In this document: in pieces, positions 8,085 through 17,110 of the stretch | Layout of the letters: every line of letters begins with the position of its first letter | Numbering within the stretch: position 1 is the stretch's first letter | Assembly: GCA_963695835.1 (NCBI GenBank) | Contig: CAVOHR010000001.1 | Span: forward strand, 1,116,001 to 1,180,000 | Source: VRUE01 sp963695835 | GTDB taxonomy: Bacteria; Actinomycetota; Thermoleophilia; Solirubrobacterales; 70-9 | Direction of reading: 5' to 3' | DNA: 64,000 nucleotides | Position numbers and translations under genes: made by a program | The notes under the pieces: model-generated | The model's database searches: none | What the model saw: the letters and a program-made list of their open reading frames with translations, nothing else | Told to the model about the DNA's origin: nothing

Positions 8085-8438
8085 ATGGCGAAGCGAAAGA
8101 AGCAGCGCCGCCCGCGCGAGAAGCCGCCGACCGTCGACTACAGGGACGCCGAGGGCAACACCCTCACGCTGCGCCAGTCCCTGAGCCCGGCCACGATCGC
8201 CGAGATCGAAGCGGGCCCAGCCACCGCGGCTACGTCCCAGGACGACGCCTGGCGCCGCCGCGCCGAGCTTCTCTTCGAGCGCCTCGCCGTCCGCTGGGAG
8301 ATCGCTGGCCTCCCCCTGGACGACCAGAAGATGCTCCTCGGCCGCTACCGCATGGCCGACGAGGCAACCCGGCAATGGGTCCGGGAAGCCATCGCCGAGC
8401 ACGTAGAGCGCCACATTCCCGAGCTGTCGAGTCGGTGA
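8085..8438 (+). CDS. Uncharacterised protein, basic N-terminus
   Basis: A 117-residue, probably cytoplasmic protein. It starts with a Lys/Arg-rich segment (MAKRKKQRRPREK) and continues into a predicted helical region (residues 60-117) containing RWEIAGLPLDDQKMLLGRYRMA. No family recognised. Codon use is like that of neighbouring genes. It diverges from the GNAT gene. Confidence 0.65.
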   Translation: MAKRKKQRRPREKPPTVDYRDAEGNTLTLRQSLSPATIAEIEAGPATAATSQDDAWRRRAELLFERLAVRWEIAGLPLDDQKMLLGRYRMADEATRQWVREAIAEHVERHIPELSSR

Positions 8439-8509
8439 TCCGCCCTCCGCGCTTGGGCTTGGCGCTCTGACGGTCCTGCTGCAATCTGCCTGCCCGCGCC
8501 GCAAAATAC

Positions 8510-8537
8510 TTGCAATAAAAGACTACTTGTAGATATA
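8510..8537 (+). promoter_or_regulatory. Candidate promoter
   Basis: TTGCAA (8510-8515), 16 bp, then GATATA (8532-8537) in a locally AT-rich stretch, 10 nt before the ATG at 8548. TACTTG occurs twice, 17 nt apart, within it. Confidence 0.4.
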
Positions 8538-8547
8538 AGCAAGCATC

Positions 8548-8970
8548 ATGTTTTCGCAACTAGAGTCGAAGGACCGACGGGTCGTGCTCGACCTGGGCAA
8601 CCAGGAGGCCGTACTGACCATGGAGGGCAGGCCTATTTTGTCCCTGCCCATCATCCGGGAGGGCACGCTCACCGCCGATCGTGCCGCTGAATTGGCTGCA
8701 CACCGCGCGCCACACGCGATCCGGGGACCCTTAGCGTTGGCCGGCATGATCTACCGACACGACCTGATCGACCATTTCTCCTGGCTGGCAAGGTCCAAAT
8801 ACTTCGACGAAGCGATTGACGAGGCCCTGATCGCAATCGCCTTTGCGGCCGCCGGCCACGAGTGGGACTGGGTCAATACCGGCGCCGCCTGGATGACGGC
8901 GGGAGGCTTCGTCGAAAAATTCGAACTCGAGTCCTTCGTCGAGAGAGCCGTCGCAGAACGGATTATCTAA
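8548..8970 (+). CDS. Uncharacterised protein
   Basis: A 140-residue protein of unrecognised family with no signal peptide or membrane segment. It has a beta-rich N-terminus (residues 10-40) and a helical, acidic C-terminus with many aromatics (HEWDWVNTGAAWMTAGGF). Its GC content is lower than its neighbours and its upstream region is AT-rich, which may indicate transfer; it sits next to a tRNA gene. Confidence 0.6.
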   Translation: MFSQLESKDRRVVLDLGNQEAVLTMEGRPILSLPIIREGTLTADRAAELAAHRAPHAIRGPLALAGMIYRHDLIDHFSWLARSKYFDEAIDEALIAIAFAAAGHEWDWVNTGAAWMTAGGFVEKFELESFVERAVAERII

Positions 8971-8982
8971 AGGGAGATGTAG

Positions 8983-9054
8983 TGGGCGCGGCTGGGTTCG
9001 AACCAGCGACCTCTCGCGTGTGAGGCGAGCGCTCTCCCACTGAGCTACGCGCCC
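8983..9054 (-). tRNA. tRNA-Val (anticodon CAC)
   Basis: A complete cloverleaf of 72 nt. The acceptor stem is GGGCGCG/CGCGCCC, the D-arm AGCTCAGTGGGAGAGC, the anticodon stem CTCGC/GCGAG with loop CTCACAC (anticodon CAC, reading GUG), and the T-arm has GGTTCGAACC-type pairing. The CCA end is not encoded. It lies between an unknown gene and an antiporter gene. Confidence 0.93.
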
Positions 9055-9067
9055 GGGAGGGTCCCGA

Positions 9068-10285
9068 TCATACGGCCGTGGCGGGGAGTGGCTGCTCGCC
9101 GGGCGGGCCGGTTTCGCCTGCGGCTACCGCTCGCTCCTGGAAGGCGCGGCCGAGGAAGGGGAAGATCAGGGTCGAGAGCATTGCGGCGCCGACCAGGCCC
9201 GCGGCGGTCGAGGTCCGCATGTGGCCCGTTTCGATCGCGATCGTCGTGATCGCTACGACGAGGGGGAGCTCGGTGGCCGAGTAGAAGGCGAGGGCCGCCC
9301 GCTGGCGGGCTTGCAGGGCGCGGCGGTAGAGCAGCATCGCCGGCGCGCCGCGGACAACCAGGAAGAGGGCGAAGAACATGGCCAGCTTGAGCAGGGCCGT
9401 TACGGAGCCGAGGGCGTCGAGGTCGAAGGCGATGCCGCTGGTGACGAAGAAGAAGGGGACGAAGAAGCCGAAGCCGACCGCGGTCAGCTTCGACTCGAAG
9501 ACGGCCAGCTCGTGGCCCTTCAGAGCCAGCCGCACGATCATCCCGGCGACGAAGCCGCCGAGCAGGACGTCGAGGCCGAGCTGGCCGGCGAGCAGGACCA
9601 GGCCGAAGACGAGGACGACGGTGATCCTCACCGCGAGCTGGCTGCTCGCCTCGAAGGTCCGCTCCAGCGCCGGCCAGCCGCGCCAGGCGAGTCGGACCGA
9701 GACCAGCGCCATCGCCACCGCGAGGACGACGAAGGCGATCAGGATCGCCGCCTCGTGTAGCGGATGCGTCGTCGACAGCACCAGCGTCACCAGCAGGATC
9801 GGGCCGAACTCGCCGATCCCGCCGGCGGCCAGCAGGTAGGTGCCGAAGCGGGACTTCAGCTCGCCGCCGTCGCGGAGGATCGGGATCAGGGTGCCGATCG
9901 CCGTCGTCGCCATCGCCGAGCCGGTGTAGAGGAAGGAGAGGATGATGCCGGCGGCGGCGAGGATGCCGCCGATCCCGTAGGCCAGCGCCACGGAGAGCAG
10001 CCAGCCCCAGGCGCCCAGCTTCAGCGGCGTGCCCTTGATCCGCTCGAAGTCGATCTCGTAGCCGGCGAAGAAGAAGAGCATCCCCAGCCCGAGGTTGGAG
10101 AAGAATTCGATGAAGCTGTCGGTCCCGGCGACGTCGAGGACCTGGGGGCCGATCAGGATCCCGAGCAGCAGCTCCACCACGACCACCGGCGGCACGTAGC
10201 GGCCCGGCGCCGCGGCGACGATCACGGCCGCCACGGCGGCCGCGAGGACGATGACGAAGAAGGAATCGGCGTCGACGTGGATCAC
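9068..10285 (-). CDS. Cation:proton antiporter (CPA2/KefB-like)
   Basis: A 405-residue polytopic membrane protein with about 12 hydrophobic segments. CPA2 features include VVVELLLGILIGPQ near the N-terminus, FFFAGYEIDFERIK, and LLAAGGIGEFGPILL in the transport core. No C-terminal RCK/TrkA-N domain is present, so it is the shorter type. It probably exchanges Na+ or K+ for protons; ion specificity is unknown. Confidence 0.9.
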   Translation of the reverse strand: MIHVDADSFFVIVLAAAVAAVIVAAAPGRYVPPVVVVELLLGILIGPQVLDVAGTDSFIEFFSNLGLGMLFFFAGYEIDFERIKGTPLKLGAWGWLLSVALAYGIGGILAAAGIILSFLYTGSAMATTAIGTLIPILRDGGELKSRFGTYLLAAGGIGEFGPILLVTLVLSTTHPLHEAAILIAFVVLAVAMALVSVRLAWRGWPALERTFEASSQLAVRITVVLVFGLVLLAGQLGLDVLLGGFVAGMIVRLALKGHELAVFESKLTAVGFGFFVPFFFVTSGIAFDLDALGSVTALLKLAMFFALFLVVRGAPAMLLYRRALQARQRAALAFYSATELPLVVAITTIAIETGHMRTSTAAGLVGAAMLSTLIFPFLGRAFQERAVAAGETGPPGEQPLPATAV

Positions 10286-10335
10286 GGCGGGCCGATCCTA
10301 CGGTGCGCGCGGGCCGCGAACGGGTAGGATCGTGG

Positions 10336-10610
10336 GTGGACCGTGCTAGGCGGGGAATCAGCGGTGCCCTGTAACCCGCAATCCGCTCTAGCGGGGCCGA
10401 ACTCCGTTCTGAGGGGCTGGCCTTCGGGGTCGGTTCGCCGCAGGCGGCGTTGACGGCCGGGTCCTGCGCGACGTGGGCACGCGAACCAGGTCAGGTCCGG
10501 AAGGAAGCAGCCTTAAGCGGAAGCCGCGGGTGCCGCAGGCGAGCCCGACCCGAGCCAAGAGCGACGGATACGCCTGGAGACCTCGCTTCGAAGGCGGGTG
10601 CACGGTCCAC
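10336..10610 (+). ncRNA. ffs: Signal recognition particle RNA, large type
   Basis: The 5' and 3' ends pair perfectly over 11 nt (10336-10346 with 10600-10610). The 5' Alu domain is recognisable (CCGTGCTAGG, GGTGCCCTGTAACCCGCAA). The conserved S-domain apex with GGTCAGGTCCGGAAGGAAGC lies near 10488-10508, and its partner GTGCCGCAGG follows. The length of about 270 nt matches the Bacillus-type scRNA rather than the 4.5S form. In Firmicutes and relatives the gene precedes dnaX; here about 3.6 kb of opposite-strand genes intervene. Confidence 0.95.
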
Positions 10611-10650
10611 TTTCATCCGTTGGCGAGGCGGCGGCCTATCCAGCTCAGGC

Positions 10651-11438
10651 CTAGTCGATCAACCTGGCTTCCATCCGGTCGATCGCGATCCGCCACATCA
10701 CCAGGGCGAAGGCGACCAGGCCGGCGAAGCGGACGAGGTCGATCCACTCGAAGCCGAAGGCGCCGCCGCGGACCAGTTCGACCAGCTGGTGGAGCGGGTT
10801 GAACTGGGCGACGATCTGGGCGCCCTCGGGCAGGCCGGAGATCGGGAAGAAGGCGCCGGAGACGAGGAACAGCGGCGTGACGAAGAGCGCGGTGACGTAG
10901 TTGAACTGGTCGATCTTGGCGACGATCGCCGCCATCGTCACGCCGAAGCCGGCGAAGCCGAGCGCGGTGAAGAGGCAGAACAGCGGCGTCAGCAGCATCC
11001 CCGGCGCCGGGTCGAGTCCGAACAGCATCGTGACCAGCAGCGGGAAGCAGCCGTAGACGCTGGCGCGCAGACCGATCCACAGCATCTCGGCGCTGACCAG
11101 CTCCTCGACGTCGACCGGGGCGGCGAGGATCGCGTCGTAGGTGTTCTGGAAGCGGTGCTTGACGAAGGTGCCGAACATCGCCGGCAGGGCGCTGGAGAAG
11201 ATCACCGCGGTCGCCACCATGCCGGTGCCGACGAACTGCACGTAGGGGATGCCTTCGACTTCGTCGATCAGGGTGGCGCTGAGCCCGAGCCCGAAGGCGA
11301 GCAGGTAGACGATCGGTTCGAGCAGGCTGGAGAAGGTCGTCCCGCGCCAGTAGGTGCGGAAGTTGGCCAGCTCGCGGCTCATCACGCCGCCGATCGCCGC
11401 CGGTTCGAGCCTTCGCAGGCGGGTCCCGCCGGGCGGAC

Positions 11439-11442
<4 letters not shown>
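10651..11442 (-). CDS. ABC-2 type exporter permease
   Basis: A 263-residue protein with six hydrophobic segments in the ABC-2 pattern (YWRGTTFSSLLEPIVYLLAFGLGL; later VSGAFFPISGLPEGAQIVAQFNPLHQLVELVRG). It is related to NodJ/DrrB-type permeases that export drugs, lipids or oligosaccharides. It overlaps the upstream ATPase gene by 4 nt, so the two form a translationally coupled transporter. Confidence 0.9.
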
Positions 11443-12329
<887 letters not shown>

Positions 12330-12361
12330 GCCCCGGATGCTTGCATGGCAGACTCCCGGCC

Positions 12362-12523
12362 GTGCTCGACGAGCGCTGGATCAGGTCACTCCATGTAGAG
12401 GCGATGCGTGAGCAGGAACTGCACGCCGATCGCGTCGAGCTGCCTCCGGGGATCGACCTCGCCGACCCCGCCCTTGCCGCGCAGACCCACGCCGCCGTCG
12501 CGCGGGTTGAGGGCGGCGAATGA
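12362..12523 (+). CDS. Small acidic protein, uncharacterised
   Basis: A 53-codon frame from GTG 12362 (or 67 codons from ATG 12320, inside the ATPase start). Its composition looks protein-like (ERWIRSLHVEAMREQELH). It diverges from the ABC ATPase and ends 39 nt before the glycosyltransferase 3' end. No family recognised and no strong ribosome site, so the call is tentative. Confidence 0.4.
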   Translation: MLDERWIRSLHVEAMREQELHADRVELPPGIDLADPALAAQTHAAVARVEGGE

Positions 12524-12562
12524 AGCATTTGGGGGTCTATGGCCCCCACAAAGCTGCGATCG

Positions 12563-14158
12563 TCACCGCGATGCCGGGCGGCAGTCGCGGTAGACCTTCC
12601 AGGAGCGGTTGCGGGTGACGAGGTGGAAGCCGGGCGGGACGCTGAGGGAGAAGCGGGTCGGGTCGTTGGGATCGAGGATGAAGTTGTGGATGACGAAGGG
12701 GCCGGCGGGGTCGAGGAAGTAGCCGGGGCGGGGGATGGCGCCCTCGCGCTCGGTCGCGCTGACGATCCGGGTCGGCTTGACGTCCAGGCCGAAGGCGAGG
12801 CGGGGGATGGCGCGGTGGTTGGGGACCGTGACCGGGCCGCAGAGGGGCTTGAAGGCGCCGGCGTCGACGAGGTCGGTGAGGTTGCGCTCGATCGTCCCCT
12901 GGTTGGAGAGGTCGCGGTGGACCGTCGAGTCGAGGTCCCACTGGTTCGGCAGCCAGATGACGAACATCGCGGCGACGATCGCGGCGAAGACCTGCCAGGC
13001 GCGGCGCCACGGGTGGCCCGGCTCGAGCAGGCGCCAGCCGAGCAGCGCCAGGGCGACGAAGATCGCCAGCACGGCCGAGGCGAGCATCGTGTAGCGGGCG
13101 ATGATCGCCAGGCCGGCGCAGGCGAGCAGGGCGAAGGCGCCGAGGGCGAGGACCGAGGCGACCAGGCCGAGCGCCGAGCGGCGGCGCAGGAAGGCGAAGC
13201 CGAGGACGATGCCGGCCGCCGCGCCGACCATCCCCGGCCACTGCATCACTTCGCCGAGCGCGCGCGGCCCGTAGAGGACGAGGTCGACCGGGCCGGTCTT
13301 CCGCGCCAGCGCTTCGACGGTTTCCTGGGTGCCGGTGAACGAGTAGGTCGGGCTGCCCGTGGTGATCCAGTCGAACAGAGCCCACGTGATCGGCGCGGCG
13401 AGGGCGAGCGCGGCGAGGGCGACGCCGTGGGGGGAGAGGAGGACACCCCTCGCCCGGACACGAGAGCCGATGGGGGTGCCTCTCGCCCGGACAAAACGCG
13501 GCCTAATTAGGCCGCGTTTTTGAGTATCCGCCCGTTCGAGAGGCACCCCCATCGGCTCTTCACGCCCTCCAGCGCGGGGCGATCGCTCGCAATCGAGCGC
13601 CAGATAGGCCAGGTAAGCGACGGAGAACAGCCAGGCCTCGGGTCGCAGGAGGCCAGCCAAAGCGAGTAAAGCTAGGACGGGCCCGCCGGCGCGCGGTCGC
13701 TTCGTCTCGATCGCCAGCGCGCCGAGGACCAGAGCGATGTAGGGGAGGTCGACGTAGGCGCGCAGTCCGTTCGAGAGGTAGGGGGCGCGGGTGAGGACGA
13801 ACAGCGCGGCGACGGCGCCGATCGGCCGGTCGAACCAGTGCGAGCCGAGCCTGTAGACGAGGTAGGCGATCAGGCCGAGCGAGACGTAGGCGACGATCAT
13901 CGTCACGGTGATCGCGCCGTCGCCGAGCGGCGTCGTCACCAGGCCGAGCAGGTCGGCGAGCGGGTGCGGGGTGGGGGGCAGCGCGGCGCCGTAGTCGGGG
14001 CTCGTCCCGTGCGCCAGTTCGCGCCCCCAGACCAGCGCGTAGATCGTGTCGTAGTTGGGGAAGCCGAGCGGGAAGGTCAGCAGCAGCGCCGCCGCGACGG
14101 CGGCGACCCAGGCGAGCGGCGTCAGCCAGTTGCGAGGCCGGGTTGGCACCGGGCGCAC
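12563..14158 (-). CDS. Polytopic membrane glycosyltransferase-like protein with inserted element
   Basis: About 530 residues. An N-terminal membrane segment is followed by NYDTIYALVWGRELA, many further transmembrane segments, and a soluble C-terminal domain of about 130 residues. The topology resembles GT-C (PMT/mannosyltransferase) proteins. GTG 14158 is chosen, with GTG 14149 as an alternative; both lie in a 10-bp-arm hairpin (14149-14176). Residues about 200-240 are encoded by a palindromic insertion (13440-13560) that keeps the frame but adds a hydrophilic, Arg-rich segment between membrane helices and contains a terminator-like hairpin. It lies antisense between the SRP RNA and dnaX. Confidence 0.8.
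   Translation of the reverse strand: MRPVPTRPRNWLTPLAWVAAVAAALLLTFPLGFPNYDTIYALVWGRELAHGTSPDYGAALPPTPHPLADLLGLVTTPLGDGAITVTMIVAYVSLGLIAYLVYRLGSHWFDRPIGAVAALFVLTRAPYLSNGLRAYVDLPYIALVLGALAIETKRPRAGGPVLALLALAGLLRPEAWLFSVAYLAYLALDCERSPRAGGREEPMGVPLERADTQKRGLIRPRFVRARGTPIGSRVRARGVLLSPHGVALAALALAAPITWALFDWITTGSPTYSFTGTQETVEALARKTGPVDLVLYGPRALGEVMQWPGMVGAAAGIVLGFAFLRRRSALGLVASVLALGAFALLACAGLAIIARYTMLASAVLAIFVALALLGWRLLEPGHPWRRAWQVFAAIVAAMFVIWLPNQWDLDSTVHRDLSNQGTIERNLTDLVDAGAFKPLCGPVTVPNHRAIPRLAFGLDVKPTRIVSATEREGAIPRPGYFLDPAGPFVIHNFILDPNDPTRFSLSVPPGFHLVTRNRSWKVYRDCRPASR
13449..13559. repeat. Nested palindromic element inside a coding sequence
   Basis: Outer arms of 23 nt are perfectly complementary (13463-13485 and 13537-13559). 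Inside is a 28-nt perfect palindrome (13493-13520, centre CCTAATTAGG) with A-run and T-run ends like a bidirectional terminator. The 12-nt string CTCGCCCGGACA occurs twice (13449-13460, 13482-13493). The reading frame of the host gene stays open through it. It looks like a small mobile palindromic unit (MITE or REP-like). No second copy was seen in the window. Confidence 0.8.
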
Positions 14159-14176
14159 GGTATTCGGTGCGCCCGG
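14149..14176. repeat. 10-bp perfect hairpin over the glycosyltransferase start
   Basis: CCGGGCGCAC and GTGCGCCCGG are separated by 8 nt. The left arm includes both candidate GTG starts of the minus-strand glycosyltransferase gene, so the structure could mask its initiation; it could also act as an operator. Confidence 0.5.
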
Positions 14177-14244
14177 CCTGTAGCGGGGCGCCTTATTCGG
14201 GCTATTCCCGAACAAAGCGACCCGGAGGCCCTGCGAGGCGCAGA

Positions 14245-14250
14245 TACACT
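14245..14250 (+). promoter_or_regulatory. -10 box of a probably leaderless dnaX
   Basis: TACACT ends 7 nt before the GTG at 14258, so the transcript would begin at the start codon. No convincing -35 box or ribosome site is present. Confidence 0.4.
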
Positions 14251-14257
14251 GGCTGCG

Positions 14258-15988
14258 GTGCCGCCGTCCAGCGACTCGACCTCTCTCTACCGCCGCCACC
14301 GCCCCGGATCGTTCGACGAGGTGGTCGGCCAGCAGCACGTCGTCCGCACCCTGCGCAACGCGGTCGAGCAGGGCAAGGTCCACCACGCCTACCTGTTCGT
14401 CGGCTCGCGCGGCACCGGCAAGACCTCGATGGCGAAGATCCTCGCCCGCTCGCTCAACTGCGAGCGCGGCGGGCCGACCGTGACGCCCTGCGGCGAATGC
14501 GAGTCCTGCGTGACGATCGCCGCCGGCACCTCGATCGACGTGATCGAGATGGACGCCGCCTCCAACCGCTCGGTCGACGACGTCCGCGACCTGCGCGAGC
14601 GGGTTGCCTACGCGCCGGCCGGCGGCCGCTGGAAGGTCTACATCCTCGACGAGGCGCACATGCTGACCAAGGAGGCGTGGAACGCCTTCCTGAAGACGCT
14701 CGAGGAGCCGCCGCCGAACACGGTCTTCGTCCTCGCCACGACCGAGGCGCACAAGGTGATGGCGACGATCGCCGACCGCTGCCAGCGCTTCGACTTCCAG
14801 CGGCCCTCGCTGGAGCAGATCTCCGAGGTGCTGACGCGGGTCGCCGCGGCGGAGTCGATCGAGATCGACGAGGGCGCCACGGCGACGATCGCCCGCTCGG
14901 CCTCGGGCAGCTTCCGCGACGCGCTCGGCACCCTCGACCAGCTCGTCTCCTTCGACGGCCCCCAGATCCGCCTCGACGCCGTGCTCGAGCTGCTCGGCGC
15001 CGTCGACGCCGAGCTGCTGTTCGGCGCGGTCGACGCGGTAGTCGCGGAAGACCCGAAGGGGGTGCTGCTCCAGGTCGACGAGATGGCCCGCTCCGGTCGC
15101 GACCCGGGCCAGTTCGCCCGCGACCTGCTCGCCCACCTGCGCCACCTCCTGGTCACCCAGACGATCGGCGAGATCCCCAACACCTTCGTCGTAACCGCCA
15201 CCGACGCCGGCCGCCTGACCGCCCAAGCTGAGGCGATCTCCGCCGCCTCCCTCGTCCGCACCATCGACGAGCTCTCGGCGGCTCTCACCGCTGTCCGCGA
15301 GGGCGACGACGCCCGCATGGCCGTGGAGATCGCGCTGCTGAAAGCTGCCCGCCCCGACCTCGACCCCTCCATCGAGGGCCTTCTCAGGCGCATCGAGCGT
15401 CTGGAGAAAGGCTCAGGTGCTCCGGAGGCAAGCGAGCCGGCTCCCGCTTCCACCCCGGACGCATCTGCCGGGGGTGGCGTGGGGGTGGGGGGTTCTGCGC
15501 CGGGCGAAGGCTCCGGAGGGCAAGCCGACGACCCTGCAGGCGATCCGTCCCACCGCACGGAGGAGCGCGTAGCCCAAGCAGGGCCCCCCACCCCCACGAC
15601 AGGACCCCAGGCGCAGGCGCCCTCCGAGCTGGACGTCGAGCAGGTCGTCCGGGTGTGGCCCGCGGTATTGGATCTGCTGATGCAGAGTGCGCCGGCGCTG
15701 GCGGCTTCCTTCGACGGGGCGCGGCCGGTGGAGGTGGATGCTGACGAGCGGACCGTGACGATCGGATTCCCCGCCGACCACACCTTCAACAAACGCAAGG
15801 CCGAGGCGCCGGACAAGCGGGAGCAGCTCGTCGCGGCGCTGGAGGCGGCGCTGGGTGAGAAGCTGCGGCCCCTCTACGCGGTCCTCGACGGTGAAGCGGA
15901 GCAGGAGGCTGACGCCGAGGACGGTGTCGACCACGAGGCGCTGGTGGAGAAGATCAAGAGCGAGTTCGACGCCGAGGAGGTCGGTTGA
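14258..15988 (+). CDS. dnaX: DNA polymerase III subunit tau (DnaX)
   Basis: A 576-residue clamp-loader ATPase. The P-loop GSRGTGKT is at residues 49-56, followed by a four-cysteine zinc module (CERGGPTVTPCGECESC), Walker B YILDEAHM, and the sensor/arginine-finger region (VFVLATTEAHKVMATIADRCQRFDF). A Gly/Pro/Ala-rich linker at about residues 390-460 leads to a C-terminal domain. No A-rich slippage site was noticed, so only the full-length form is expected. It heads the cluster dnaX-ebfC-recR. Confidence 0.95.
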   Translation: MPPSSDSTSLYRRHRPGSFDEVVGQQHVVRTLRNAVEQGKVHHAYLFVGSRGTGKTSMAKILARSLNCERGGPTVTPCGECESCVTIAAGTSIDVIEMDAASNRSVDDVRDLRERVAYAPAGGRWKVYILDEAHMLTKEAWNAFLKTLEEPPPNTVFVLATTEAHKVMATIADRCQRFDFQRPSLEQISEVLTRVAAAESIEIDEGATATIARSASGSFRDALGTLDQLVSFDGPQIRLDAVLELLGAVDAELLFGAVDAVVAEDPKGVLLQVDEMARSGRDPGQFARDLLAHLRHLLVTQTIGEIPNTFVVTATDAGRLTAQAEAISAASLVRTIDELSAALTAVREGDDARMAVEIALLKAARPDLDPSIEGLLRRIERLEKGSGAPEASEPAPASTPDASAGGGVGVGGSAPGEGSGGQADDPAGDPSHRTEERVAQAGPPTPTTGPQAQAPSELDVEQVVRVWPAVLDLLMQSAPALAASFDGARPVEVDADERTVTIGFPADHTFNKRKAEAPDKREQLVAALEAALGEKLRPLYAVLDGEAEQEADAEDGVDHEALVEKIKSEFDAEEVG

Positions 15989-15990
15989 GC

Positions 15991-16320
15991 ATGGCAAGGG
16001 GTGGACCGGGGGGCTTCGACGTGAACGCCCTGATGAAGCAGGCGCAGCAGATGCAGGCGCAGATGGAGCAGGCGCAGGAGCAGCTCAAGGACGAGGTGGT
16101 CGAGGCGAGCGCCGGCGGCGGCATGGTCAAGGTGAAGATGGGCGGCGACCTGACCCTGCGCGAGATCGCGATCGACCCGGAGGCGGTCGACCCCGAGGAG
16201 GCCGAGATGCTGGCCGACATGGTCCAGGCCGCGGTCAACGAGGCGCTGCGCGCCGCCCAGGAGCTGGCCGGCTCGAAGATGGGCGGGATCACCGGAGGCC
16301 TCGGCCTCCCGGGGATGTGA
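15991..16320 (+). CDS. ebfC: YbaB/EbfC nucleoid-associated protein
   Basis: A 109-residue protein with the family pattern: a helical N-terminus rich in Gln and Met (LMKQAQQMQAQMEQAQ), a central GGGMVKVKMGGDLTLREIAIDPE and a Gly-rich C-terminus. EbfC proteins bind DNA as dimers and are usually encoded between dnaX and recR, as here. ATG 15991 is preferred because GAGGAGG lies about 10 nt upstream; TTG 15985 would overlap the dnaX stop. Confidence 0.93.
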   Translation: MARGGPGGFDVNALMKQAQQMQAQMEQAQEQLKDEVVEASAGGGMVKVKMGGDLTLREIAIDPEAVDPEEAEMLADMVQAAVNEALRAAQELAGSKMGGITGGLGLPGM

Positions 16321-16386
16321 GCCGGTGCGGAGGGAGCGTGCATATCTGACTCTTCGCGACCGGAGCAGCGGCGAAGCCCGGTTGTC

Positions 16387-16989
16387 ATGAGCGCCGAGGG
16401 GCCGGCGCCGCTCTCGCGCCTCGTCGCCGAGCTGTCGCGGCTGCCGGGGATCGGGCAGCGCACCGCGCAGCGACTCGCCTTCCACATCCTCCGCGCGCCG
16501 GACGAGGAGGCGGCGGCGCTGGCGAACGCGATCCGCGAGCTGAAGGAGAAGGTCGGCCTCTGCGAGCGGTGCTTCAACCTCTCCGAGGGCCCGCTCTGCC
16601 GGATCTGCTCGGACCCCAACCGCGACCGGGCGACGATCTGCGTGGTCGAGGAGCCGGCCGACGTGATCCCGATCGAGCGCACCCACGAGTACCGCGGCCT
16701 CTACCACGTGCTCGGCGGCGCCCTCTCGCCGATCGACGGGATCGACGTGAGCGACATCAAGATCGCCGAGCTGGTCGAGCGGGTCGACCGCGGCGACATC
16801 CGCGAGGTCGTCCTCGCCACCAACCCGACCACGACCGGCGAGGCGACGGCGCTCCAGATCGCCGAGCTGCTGCGCGGCAAGGCAGCCGTAACCCGCCTCG
16901 CCAGCGGCCTGCCGATCGGCGCCGACCTCGAGCACGCCGACGAGGTCACCCTCGGCAAGGCCCTGACCGGCCGCCGCGCGCTCGACTGA
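16387..16989 (+). CDS. recR: Recombination mediator RecR
   Basis: A 200-residue protein of normal length. It has an N-terminal helix-hairpin-helix (LSRLPGIGQRTAQRLAFHIL), a zinc finger with Cys59, Cys62, Cys71 and Cys74, and a Toprim domain (ICVVEEPADVIPIERTHEYRGLYHVLGG). It acts with RecO and RecF in loading RecA at gaps. It lies 66 nt downstream of ebfC in the conserved order. Confidence 0.96.
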   Translation: MSAEGPAPLSRLVAELSRLPGIGQRTAQRLAFHILRAPDEEAAALANAIRELKEKVGLCERCFNLSEGPLCRICSDPNRDRATICVVEEPADVIPIERTHEYRGLYHVLGGALSPIDGIDVSDIKIAELVERVDRGDIREVVLATNPTTTGEATALQIAELLRGKAAVTRLASGLPIGADLEHADEVTLGKALTGRRALD

Positions 16990-17110
16990 GGCGCGAAGGG
17001 CAGGGCGGCTCCGGATGCCGCAAGCTGGCCAGTTCGCCTAGACGGGTGTCGCCGCGCAAATTGCGACTTTTCGTCGTCCTGGCGTCCGCCCCCTTCGCCA
17101 AGGTCTCTGC

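Noticed and set aside
13493..13520. True transcript terminator between two genes
   Set aside because: It lies inside one continuous reading frame of the glycosyltransferase, so it is better described as part of an inserted palindromic element.
14258..15988. Programmed frameshift making a short gamma form of DnaX
   Set aside because: No A-rich slippery heptamer or following stem was seen; the gene is uniformly GC-rich.
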